Shown: one piece after another, positions 23,115-30,112 of the stretch | How the letters are laid out: the number at the start of each line of letters is the position of its first letter | Position numbering within the stretch: position 1 is the first letter of the stretch | Source of the DNA: Lingula anatina | Lineage: Eukaryota; Brachiopoda; Lingulata; Lingulida; Lingulidae | NCBI RefSeq assembly: GCF_001039355.2 | Contig: NW_019773855.1 | Coordinates: 1 to 33,918, forward strand | DNA length: 33,918 nucleotides | Direction: 5' to 3' | The notes under the pieces: generated by a model | Told to the model about the DNA's origin: nothing | What the model saw: only the letters and a program-made list of their open reading frames with translations | Database searches by the model: none | Program-made: the position numbers and the translations under genes

Positions 23115-24536
23115 TGTGTGTAGAGAGAGACACAGAGAGAAAACATCCTTATAAATGTACAGCAAAAAGCTTTAATTAATGATTGATACTAAAATCAAAT
23201 TACAACTGACAAAAATTGACGTTTTAACGTAGGCCTAATGGTTGGAAGAAATGTCACATGAACTCTTATATCTTTAGCAAACTAGTATGCTTACAAGTAA
23301 CCTTTTGCCATAATAACATAATAGCCCCATTCACAATATCAGGTGTCAATTAACGGATTAGACAGCAAGCTTTGTAGTCGGTCGCCATACTTGACCCCGG
23401 GACTAGTTAGTCCCGTATTCTGAATTGGGCCAATGTCGCTTGTGGTCTTATTTTTTTAGAACAGTGTAGAATTCCCCGTCAGTGTTTGTAGTGTCAATAC
23501 TATAGGGCATTCAGCTATGCACATAGGCCCTGTGCTTTTATTTGTTTCTATGTACTAAATTTTTCTTTCAAATATAGGCCTATTGACCAAAGAAAAAAAT
23601 AGGCTGCTCCAAAAGACCCACAAGCTATCTGCTTGATCCTGCCAGTATTCACATGCTTGTCTCAAAGATCAAGCCATGAATGCCTAAGTATATACTTTCA
23701 CACAGTCCATTACCACTGATGGGGGCCGTAGCAATAGTCCGAAGGTTCAATAGTCCGAAGGTTCATTGGTCCGAATATTCACTATAGAACCTTCGGNTTT
23801 GAGGCACAAAATGGCCCCCAATTGCTTCCAAATGATCAAAAATGGGTTCCTTGTCCCTAATTTAGTTAGGTTTGATAATCTATACATGTTTCTAGGCCAA
23901 AAATTAATGGAAATATGAAATATTATATATTTTGGCACATAATTTGCATAATTTATGCTAATTAATGTATCGATAGAGGGCGTCTCTTTGGATAAAAAAT
24001 TTTCTTTTGGCCCAAGGAACATTTATGCCAAGTTAGACATTTGCACTATAAAATGCAGCGTTTGACCTCTTAACAAGCCTACTACTCTCCCTCTCTCTAA
24101 ATTAAAATTTTGTATATATTTGTAATATTCATTTATATGTTTCTATATTTATTCACCTGTCTTTTTTACTATGCATTTTCTTGGTTTAGTTTGATATTTT
24201 GAATATATGTACGTTACTGTACATTTCCAATCGCAGACATTTTTCTTGTGAATAATTTCTTAGCATCCTTTTTTCTTTAAGATAAGACAAAAAGTGGCGT
24301 TCGTTTGTGAATTTTATTTCAGAACACCGCCACCTGAACCACAAAGCCAACGTGTTCTTCGCCTCAACCCCGTGTTTTCTGACCGTCCGGTACCTCCCCC
24401 TCTCGATTGGGAGTTCGACCAAATTCCAAGTGAATACCTAACATTTAAAGCAGATGCTACCTATGAAGTACCAGTGACCAAAGAGGATCAGTATGCGAAT
24501 TATGCCAGCATCTTACCGCAGAATGTCGACGTATAA
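17516..24536 (+). CDS. Receptor gene 1: single-propeller LRP-like type I membrane protein (YWTD propeller + EGF + TM)
   Basis: Exons: 17516-17570, 18548-18793, 18933-19101, 19492-19619, 19871-20042, 20736-20854, 21338-21457, 21693-21776 (or to 21896), 22232-22361, then either 22700-22985 or 24323-24536. The joined frame is open: 502 aa with the proximal last exon, 478 aa with the distal one. Domains: signal peptide (~1-18); six YWTD-type blades (~22-296; F-T-D, Y-W-T-E, Y-Y-T-E, Y-W-T-D, Y-W-C-D, Y-F-T-D); a six-cysteine EGF-like module (~299-330); a short Ser/Thr stalk; a TM helix (~380-404) followed by K-K-R. The propeller-EGF pair is the ligand-binding unit of LDLR/LRP proteins, but there are no LDLR-A modules and only one propeller. 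The proximal tail has N-P-A-F, N-P-V-Y and Y-Q-P-I, all endocytic or adaptor-type motifs. It is probably a cell-surface receptor or scavenger. The ligand is unknown. Confidence 0.85.
18017..18266. repeat. 250-bp near-perfect inverted repeat (foldback MITE)
   Basis: The left arm, beginning GGCTGCGTTCACATG, and the right arm, ending CATATGAACGCAGCC, are complementary over ~110 bp. They are separated by a central loop of roughly 20 bp. The arms differ by a few mismatches and one small indel. If transcribed with intron 1 it would form a long hairpin. A target duplication is not clear (flanks AATAAA and TAAG). Confidence 0.85.
18508..18547 (+). other. Possible alternative start/signal peptide read through the exon 2 acceptor
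   Basis: An ATG at 18508 is in frame with exon 2 and reads [17 protein letters not shown] before the propeller, which would itself serve as a signal peptide. In gene 2 the aligned position lacks this ATG, while the pyrimidine tract and AG are kept. The spliced form is therefore preferred; an alternative promoter product is possible. Confidence 0.3.
18548..18793 (+). CDS. Receptor gene 1, exon 2 (propeller blades 1-2)
   Basis: 246 nt, phase 1 to phase 1, donor GTGAGT. Begins Y-V-T-D-D-F and contains the F-T-D and Y-W-T-E blade signatures and a lone Cys in Y-T-Q-C-N-N. Identical length to gene 2 exon 2. Confidence 0.88.
18867..18904. repeat. (GA)n microsatellite
   Basis: Uninterrupted GA run in intron 2, just after exon 2. 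Gene 2 has the same repeat at the equivalent place (29318-29352), so it predates the duplication. Confidence 0.95.
18933..19101 (+). CDS. Receptor gene 1, exon 3 (propeller blade 3)
   Basis: 169 nt, acceptor CATTTCAG, enters in phase 1 and exits in phase 2 at GTAATT. Encodes [12 protein letters not shown] and M-R-L-D-G-S, which is the usual blade layout. Confidence 0.87.
19402..19446 (+). promoter_or_regulatory. Cluster of CRE-like TGACGT motifs in intron 3
   Basis: TGACGTT at 19402 and 19421 and TGACGTAA at 19431, followed by TGACTT at 19441, all within 45 bp and just upstream of exon 4. TGACGTAA is an ATF/CREB-type site. The rest of intron 3 (19102-19491) shows nothing else. Function is untested. 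Confidence 0.3.
19492..19619 (+). CDS. Receptor gene 1, exon 4 (propeller blade 4)
   Basis: 128 nt, acceptor TTGTTACAG, donor GTGAGA, phase 2 to phase 1. Encodes W-M-Y-W-T-D-W-G, the canonical YWTD blade, then A-H-M-D-G and W-P-N-G-I. Confidence 0.9.
19871..20042 (+). CDS. Receptor gene 1, exon 5 (propeller blades 5-6)
   Basis: 172 nt, acceptor TGTTTTACAG, donor GTACGT, phase 1 to phase 2. Encodes [15 protein letters not shown] and I-Y-F-T-D-W. An N-F-S glycosylation sequon is also present in gene 2 as N-Y-S. Confidence 0.9.
20181..20497. mobile_element. Short non-autonomous element with terminal and internal inverted repeats (intron 5)
   Basis: A perfect 23-bp terminal inverted repeat (20181-20203, starting GGTCCATTTTC, and 20475-20497) bounds about 317 bp. 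Inside, a second inverted pair of about 25 bp lies near 20383-20408 and 20445-20471 (ATTCCAAATTAATCATG and its complement). No ORF and no clear target duplication. Absent from the shorter intron 5 of gene 2. Confidence 0.7.
20736..20854 (+). CDS. Receptor gene 1, exon 6 (propeller closure)
   Basis: 119 nt, acceptor TTGAACAG, donor GTAAGG, phase 2 to phase 1. Encodes K-H-D-G-S-N, an N-S-T sequon and G-V-H-V-Y-R-S-S-Y, the usual strand leading to the EGF module. Confidence 0.88.
20855..21337. other. Receptor gene 1, intron 6
   Basis: Noncoding. The part near 21140-21180 (CAGTCTCTCTGGCTT and following) still aligns with gene 2 intron 6 near 31780-31820. No other feature is seen. Confidence 0.6.
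21338..21457 (+). CDS. Receptor gene 1, exon 7 (EGF-like module)
   Basis: Acceptor TATTGTAG. Six cysteines are spaced C-x6-C-x3-C-x8-C-x-C-x4-C in [14 protein letters not shown], as in the EGF that follows each YWTD propeller in LDLR/LRP proteins. The chosen donor is GTAAGT at 21458. A weaker GTAGGC at 21446 would shorten the product by four residues in the same frame. Confidence 0.85.
21528..21550. repeat. Poly(T) tract
   Basis: A run of about 23 T in intron 7. Confidence 0.9.
21693..21776 (+). CDS. Receptor gene 1, exon 8 (Ser/Thr stalk)
   Basis: A tandem NAG acceptor (TTACAGCAG) precedes a phase-1 exon encoding [19 protein letters not shown]. The donor GTAAGA is at 21777. The frame stays open to a second donor, GTAACA after 21896, which would add 40 residues rich in Ser and Thr. 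Both versions keep phase 1. Confidence 0.68.
22126..22184. repeat. Poly(C)/poly(A)/(AAT)n compound simple repeat
   Basis: About 13 C, then about 23 A, then AAT units, in intron 8. It resembles the tail of a retroposed element, but no body is recognised upstream. The remainder of intron 8 (21897-22231) is ordinary. Confidence 0.85.
22232..22361 (+). CDS. Receptor gene 1, exon 9 (transmembrane helix)
   Basis: Acceptor TTGTTTCAG, donor GTAAGT, phase 1 to phase 2. After P-A-S-Q-P-V-S there is an uninterrupted hydrophobic run of about 25 residues rich in Val and Ile, followed by K-K-R as stop-transfer signal. There is no Met near the start, so it is only found by splice logic. The phase-2 end fits both downstream terminal exons. 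Confidence 0.85.
22362..22699. other. Receptor gene 1, intron 9
   Basis: Noncoding AT-rich sequence. A GTAGGCCTAC palindrome lies at 22366-22375, right behind the exon 9 donor, and AAATAAATAAATA-type tracts occur near 22460. Confidence 0.55.
22700..22985 (+). CDS. Receptor gene 1, proximal terminal exon (tail A, NPxY)
   Basis: Acceptor AATTTCAG, phase 2 entry, stop TAA at 22983-22985. Encodes a ~95-residue tail with L-N-P-A-F (residues 420-424), S-H-Y-E-G-L, Y-Q-Q-I, N-P-V-Y-E-I-P (472-478) and Y-Q-P-I-L-P (490-495). It ends E-E-N-V. NPxY and YxxI motifs bind PTB-domain adaptors and the AP-2 clathrin adaptor in LDLR-family receptors. No AATAAA follows closely; a TATAAA variant is at 23150. 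Confidence 0.82.
23069..23121. repeat. (TG)n microsatellite
   Basis: TG run with one interruption, about 85 bp after the tail A stop codon. Confidence 0.95.
23626..23706 (+). pseudogene. Degenerate fragment of the 5' end of small-subunit (18S) rRNA
   Basis: The segment reads TATCTGCTTGATCCTGCCAG, continues with a match to CATATGCTTGTCTCAAAGAT, then an AAGCCATG-type block and CTAAGTA. This is the universally conserved start of eukaryotic 18S rRNA (TACCTGGTTGATCCTGCCAG...) with scattered substitutions. Similarity fades after about base 23706. It is far too short for a gene and is probably a captured rDNA piece or the head of an rRNA-derived SINE-like element. Confidence 0.82.
23733..23796. repeat. 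16-bp tandem repeat with inverted fourth unit
   Basis: AATAGTCCGAAGGTTC occurs twice exactly (23733-23748, 23749-23764). A third diverged copy (ATTGGTCCGAATATTC, 23765-23780) and an inverted copy (ACTATAGAACCTTCGG, 23781-23796) follow. It begins 26 bases after the rRNA-like fragment. Confidence 0.85.
24323..24536 (+). CDS. Receptor gene 1, distal terminal exon (tail B)
   Basis: Acceptor TTTATTTCAG, phase 2 entry, stop TAA at 24534-24536. Encodes [37 protein letters not shown] and Y-A-S-I-L-P, ending N-V-D-V. It is the clear homologue of the gene 2 last exon. Exon 9 can join tail A or tail B but not both in frame, so the two define alternative C termini. Confidence 0.82.
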
Positions 24537-24668
24537 CCAGCAGAAAACGGTGAAATTGTGCTTGTAAACTATCTACGGACTTTAATTTAGAATTAAACAG
24601 CATAAAGAGAAAAAAAAAAAACAATTGTAGAATTTTTTGTAACGTGTGCGTTATTTCAATCAGTTTAG

Positions 24669-24674
24669 AATAAA
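24669..24674 (+). terminator. Polyadenylation signal AATAAA (gene 1, tail B)
   Basis: AATAAA 133 bp after the tail B stop codon. Confidence 0.55.
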
Positions 24675-24803
24675 ACTCCATAGAGAATTAACATATGTTC
24701 AAGTGTATGCAATTTGTGCGATTTCTCTTAAAGGCTTATGTACGGGGCTCAGTGCCTCTCGCCTGATTGTATTACAGCAAGATTATGTATAAATGATTGG
24801 TTG

Positions 24804-24824
24804 ATTAAAGCCGTGTGAAATAAA
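24804..24824 (+). terminator. Second polyadenylation signal pair (ATTAAA, AATAAA)
   Basis: ATTAAA at 24804 and AATAAA at 24819 provide an alternative 3' end for gene 1. Confidence 0.45.
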
Positions 24825-25130
24825 GAAATATCTCGCACGATGTGAATAGTGGAAAGCATAAATTGGACCTTACTCGTTCACGAATCACGTTCTTCACATT
24901 GTATCGATCTCTTCAACCAGCAAGTAATTCCATTTTATTTTCCTGCATTCAGGAACAAGAAGTTATTTCATTTTATTAGCATATATTTTTGTACAATGTA
25001 CAAAAAAGCGCATATTTTGATGTCCAACTCAAGAACTATTACAAGAACAATGTAAGATTTGACTTCAGTGTTTTAGTCTTATGTGACCACTCGCGAAGGA
25101 CAACCGTTTCAAAAGCATCTTAAATTAACC

Positions 25131-25480
25131 TTAAAGGGATAATAACTCTTCGTTTCGGCCAAAAAATGAATTTTCCTGGAGTAAACAACAATTTTCCCAT
25201 ACTTACCAATGGTTGTATAATGAATCCATTTATACATTCAAAGTTAGTCCCTGGCTTTTTTCTAAAAAGTTAGGTTTTTTGTTAAAATCTCTTAAGAGAT
25301 TTTAACAGAGTATAGCCATGAATGGAGGTCACGTGGTCTAAAGACAAGCTCAGATATCAGAAAAAATAGCTATAACTGCCGTTTTTGTGGTAAAGCAGAA
25401 TATATTATATTTCTATGAGTCATTCTCAATGTTTTTATTGTGAAATATGGATCTCATACGAAGAGTTATTATCCCTTTAA
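25131..25480. mobile_element. 350-bp MITE with perfect 23-bp TIRs and TTAA ends
   Basis: TTAAAGGGATAATAACTCTT plus three further bases at the left end (25131-25153) recurs as its exact complement at 25458-25480. Both ends start with TTAA, as expected for TTAA-specific (piggyBac-type) insertion if that tetramer is the target duplication. A perfect 26-bp palindrome lies near the centre (25281-25306). No coding capacity. Confidence 0.8.
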
Positions 25481-25689
25481 TTTACAGATCTTCGCTCGCC
25501 ATATTTCGGCTTTTCTAATAATACTGAGCAAAATCGCTGGGCATTTCGTTGCATTATAAAACAAGGCAAAAAGCGCGGTTGACAGCAATGTGTTCTCGTT
25601 AGTAAAAGTCACAAGGCGATGAAACGGTGCCAACTGAACAGGGCACTTTAAATCTCCATCGGCGTGAATCATACTAAAGAGGAAAAGAA

Positions 25690-25848
25690 ATTAGACTCCC
25701 AAACAGGCTACAAAACTTTACGTCACAGTACGCTGGGGCCTAACACTGAAGGGTTTATAACGAGAAAAACTCACAAAATATTGACAAGATCCGACAGACA
25801 GGCATCCTGATATATTGTTCCAACACGTGACATATCGACCCTGTTATA
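25690..25848 (+). promoter_or_regulatory. Putative promoter region of receptor gene 2
   Basis: A TTTATAAC TATA-like sequence lies near 25753, about 95 bp upstream of the ATG, and an E-box CACGTG at 25824-25829. No octamer like that of gene 1 is seen, so the two promoters have diverged. Inference from motifs only. Confidence 0.3.
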
Positions 25849-25906
25849 ATGAATCCCATGAAGAATTTTGGGGGATTGTTTGTGATATTTTTATTATCAT
25901 CTTCAG
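25849..25906 (+). CDS. Receptor gene 2, exon 1 (signal peptide)
   Basis: M-N-P-M-K-N-F-G-G-L-F-V-I-F-L-L-S-S-S followed by a phase-1 GTAAGA donor. Length and phase parallel gene 1 exon 1, although the peptide has diverged. Confidence 0.72.
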
Positions 25907-28900
25907 GTAAGATGGCTTTATTTTCCTAACATATTCTTATATACTCACGAAGTGACATACATATTCATCTAATTTGTAATTGAAGTTCTTCCCAATGTTT
26001 ACAGAGTCACAAAAAGACAGGTATAACTACTGCACGGTTTCTTATCTGAAAACCGGAATATCGTCACAGACTGATAACAAAGAGGATTTGAAAAGTAAAA
26101 TTATATATTCAGATTTCCTAAAAAGGATTTTTATATAGAGTGACGCAAGTTGAAAGTGAGAGTGACGCAAGTTGAAATGGTGAAATTGTCCACACTCAGT
26201 CTCTGAAGCCCATAGTGCCATGTTTAATATTTTGCTTTCATATTCTCGAAATTATTTTAGGGGGAGGGAGGTACATTGTCTCAAAGAATTGTCATTGTTA
26301 AAAAAATTACTATGGCTAGTTAAAGGGTTGTGAAAAGCGTCACTAAGGTAAACATGAAGACAGAATTTGAAGTTCAAAATGGCCCTGTCACACCTTGACG
26401 ATTTAGCCAGCGAACGCCAACGTTTGAAAAATTTGGCCAATACGCTGGAGTACGTCGAATGTTATGGGTAAATTTTGTATAAGTTAAGAGCACGCTGAAG
26501 CACACCGGCATACGTCGTAGTACGTCCAGGTAGTCATGCACAAAACTTTTCGACGTATGTCAACGTATGATTCATACGTCCCGCATACGCGGGCAATAAG
26601 TTATGCGATCGTTGACGCCCGTTCACACACGTTATGTATAAGTTACTCACAAGTCGCAATACGTCAAGATAATATCAAGCGTACCCAAGACGTTTGTTCA
26701 ACCTATGATTAACGTGATTTTAACCTATGGGTTACTTATATCAAACTTACCTCAAACGCACATTGACATATTTAGACGTATTTGACGCGTTCCGAACAAC
26801 CCCAGAACTTACTGAACGCGCTGCTAACTTTGAGCTACCGTATGATGGCGTGTTGGCAGCGTTTAGGGGAATTGGGGTATAAAAATGGGTTCGCAGGAGG
26901 AACCTGTCAGTACTCCTCAAGAATCCATGGTGAGCAGATGTGCATGTCACCCGAGAGAGAATGAGAGTCCGACAAGGCACGTGATCGTCGGCCATACGCT
27001 GCCGTGCGGTATGCGTAGGTTAGACTGGCGTTGGGCATAAGTTGTGAACGCCGGCATAACGCTACGCATTCGTTGGTGTAAGTTGTCTATAAGTAATGGA
27101 AACGTTCTACTTAAGTTACAAATCGTCATGTATACGCCGAACTCGTTATGAATGCGCTATGTATACAGCAAAAATTGAAAAAAAACTTCGACAGTTCAAC
27201 ATACCCTGTATGCCATCAAAATGTTCACGCTGGCGAAATCGTCAAGATGTGACAGGGCCAAAATGTATGAAATTACGCTCAGCTTTATGATATTGTGCAC
27301 TTATAAATGAAATGAAATAGAAATGTAAGAGAAAACATATGGTATTTAATATCGATACTTTTTATGTACAGACACAGATTTGTCTGTATATGTAGCCTTC
27401 TCCTGTGTCTGTCGTCGTAGTCGGCGTTATATTACTAAATGAAATGAAAACCATATTACCTTTTGTCTTCAAACTTACAAAACTGATGAACATTTATGAA
27501 ATACAGGTCAAGTTCGAATATCAGCCTGATCGGATCATTTTTCTAGAAATTATGCTGTTTTATTATTATTTTTTTCAGCATATGTTATCCACCGTAATAC
27601 AAATACAATGAAAATCACGTCACATTTTATTTTGAAACTTGCACGACTGATTCAAAGGTGTGAAATATAGATCAAGTTCGAAAATTGGCTTGACAAGTTT
27701 ATTTTTGTTGAAGTTATGCTGTTTTTTGTATATAAATGGGTTATTATTCATGTTAACAGTCTCAGTATTGAACTTATCATACTTATAAAAGTATTTTTTG
27801 ACATTATCTGCATCTTGACAATTTTGTAACTTGCTTATATAAAAATGATGGTAAATTTGTTATTGTATAATAAAGTTTCAAAAATGAGAATAAACTCAAA
27901 TCAGTGCAGTTTGTCAGATTCAATTCCTCACTATGTTCAAAATCTAAGAATGGAGCAAATTGGACATTTTAGATTGTTTTATTGATATTTTTCCCAACTT
28001 GCCGATTTTGTAGTTGATCATTTAAAAATGAAAGTACAATGTAAATTGGTTATTGTGTATTATGTTATAAGTGTAGAAAATGAAAATAACACATTTCAGT
28101 ACTTGTGTACATACCGGCATTTTTAAGGTGTGACTTTTCCATGGGCCTGATGACTTTTGCTAGTCACATTTTCCAGACATCAATGGTACCTGAAGTGTAT
28201 AATTTAAAATTAATGGTGATTATATGCTGTTAAGCATTAATTAACACTGCATCAAAATTGATAAAAAATATTTTGTCTACTTCCACTACAAATGCTCTAA
28301 ATGGAAAACTTATTATTTTGTAACTGACAAGAATGATTGACAAATTGGCAAACCAAATTGAGATTGGATGCTTTTTCTTTATTGGTGTCTGTACATTTGA
28401 CAGCTTTGCTGCCTTGTTTATATTTACTTCCTGAAATGCATCCTGGATCACAGCACAATTCAACTATTTTCATGTCAGTTATTTTGTTAAACAAAACCCA
28501 GATAAGTCGTCGCGTGAGCTCGATAACAACCCAGGCATCCGCTCTGGCAAATAAAATATTTCCTCTCCACTTGTGCCCACTGCATCATTTGATATAAGTA
28601 ATATCGCTGTGTTTCAAAACTGAGAGACCTGCGAGACTGTGATAAAGAAAATATCATTGGCACTAGCTGAGAGACATGTGTATTACCTATAAACAGTGAA
28701 AAAGATGTTATTTTTTCTGCTTTGCCTTATTTTTGTTAAGATAATGAGCGTATCGATGATCGTTAAATTTGATTTACTTTTTTTACAATCATTTCACTAG
28801 AAACAAAGAAAACCTACTTGAGTAATGAGTAAGTCCCTAAAATGCTACACATTCTGTGAGGTCACATGCATTTCAATAATAAATTTTATAATGTCTGTTT

Positions 28901-29313
28901 TTTCGTTTTGGGAGTCTATTGATTTTTTTCTTTTTTGGAAGTTTGTCGTTTCGTTTCAAAACCAAAGTTTTTTTCTTATCATTTCTTTGCTTTATACTTT
29001 CAATTTAGTGCACAGTCGCTATGTGACCGATGACTTCCTACTTTTCACGGACAGACTAAACGGAGTAATATGGCAAGCTGACCTGATCCAGTGGAACTTA
29101 CACGCCATCTATACCCAGTGTAATAATCCCATATCCGCAAGTTACGACCCAATAGAGCAGAGGGTTTACTGGTCTGAAGTTGTCACCTTCGCTAAAATAA
29201 GAAGAATAAATATGAATGGAAAAGAGCCGGAAGCGGTCTTTGATTTCATTATTGGTAAGTGTGATGAAGTTGCATTGACAGATTTTAAATTACAGGCATA
29301 CTAACACACACGT

Positions 29314-29358
<45 letters not shown>

Positions 29359-30065
29359 TTTTTAAAGTCCAATTTTATTATTCAGTATCAAACAACAAAC
29401 AACCTAACATTATTTGCCTATAAATCACAAACACACATTTACACACTTGTACTCTTACCCCCTCTCTCAGTATAAAAAAAATATACAATTACCGTAGTGC
29501 CTATAAGGATAGAAATGGAGATTGACCATTTATTTTTTAACCTTACAGTGAAATACTAAAAAGTATATCCTGAAATGGTTACTTGTCAATTAAATTGTAA
29601 CATACGATTAACATTTACCCACATATTGTTGTTTTTATCGGTATACATATACAAAGAATATTAGCAAGTATTTCTGTAGTATTTAACAAACTGTCTTGTT
29701 CCTTCACATGTGGGAATTTCTGTTCTCGTTCTATATATACTAACATATACTTTTAAATTATTTAAATAAGAAAATTAAGACCTTTAATACTGTCGGCTTC
29801 CACAAGTCGGTTAAAAGTCAAACTTCTTTTCTAAGGGAGCGTGCCGGACGCCGTTGCAGTCGACCATATTTCCCGCCTATTGTACTACACCGAGGGCATG
29901 TATAAAACCATTGGTGTGATGAGATTGGACGGATCCCAGCACAAGATCTTATTAAGAACTGGATTGGATAAGCCAAGAGCGATGACGTTGGATCCAGTTA
30001 ATGGGTATTTACGAGGGTTTCCCCCAGTTTTTTAGAGTTGACATTATCAAAATTGAAATTGATTT

Positions 30066-30112
<47 letters not shown>

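Larger units (their letters stand above)
22986..24322. other. 3' UTR of tail A and intron before tail B
   Basis: Noncoding. Contains the TG microsatellite, the SSU rRNA fragment and the 16-bp repeats listed separately, and one undetermined base at 23797. From about 24080 onward it aligns with the short gene 2 intron 33424-33642, including a CT-rich start and the last ~60 bases before the acceptor. Confidence 0.6.
24825..25848. other. Intergenic region between the receptor genes
   Basis: About 1 kb between gene 1 polyadenylation signals and the gene 2 ATG. It holds the TTAA-flanked MITE at 25131-25480 and the presumed gene 2 promoter. No gene is seen. Confidence 0.6.
25907..29008. other. Receptor gene 2, intron 1 (3.1 kb)
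   Basis: Holds a 20-bp tandem duplication, the 881-bp TIR element and two diverged tandem duplications (listed separately). From 28825 an in-frame ATG reads through the acceptor into exon 2 with a hydrophobic leader, but the conserved acceptor and exon 1 argue that this is intron. Confidence 0.6.

Noticed and set aside
24323-24536. Receptor tyrosine kinase juxtamembrane segment (D-W-E-F-D resembles the W-E-F-P of RTKs)
   Set aside because: The similarity is four or five residues and no kinase domain follows in either gene before the stop codon.
26005-26020. Micro-exon candidate (TTTACAG...GTATAA) in gene 2 intron 1
   Set aside because: Sixteen bases would break the phase between exon 1 and exon 2, and gene 1 has no counterpart.
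28825-29304. 159-codon plus-strand ORF as an independent gene
   Set aside because: Its second half is gene 2 exon 2 read through both splice sites. Its first half is intron with a conserved polypyrimidine tract and acceptor.
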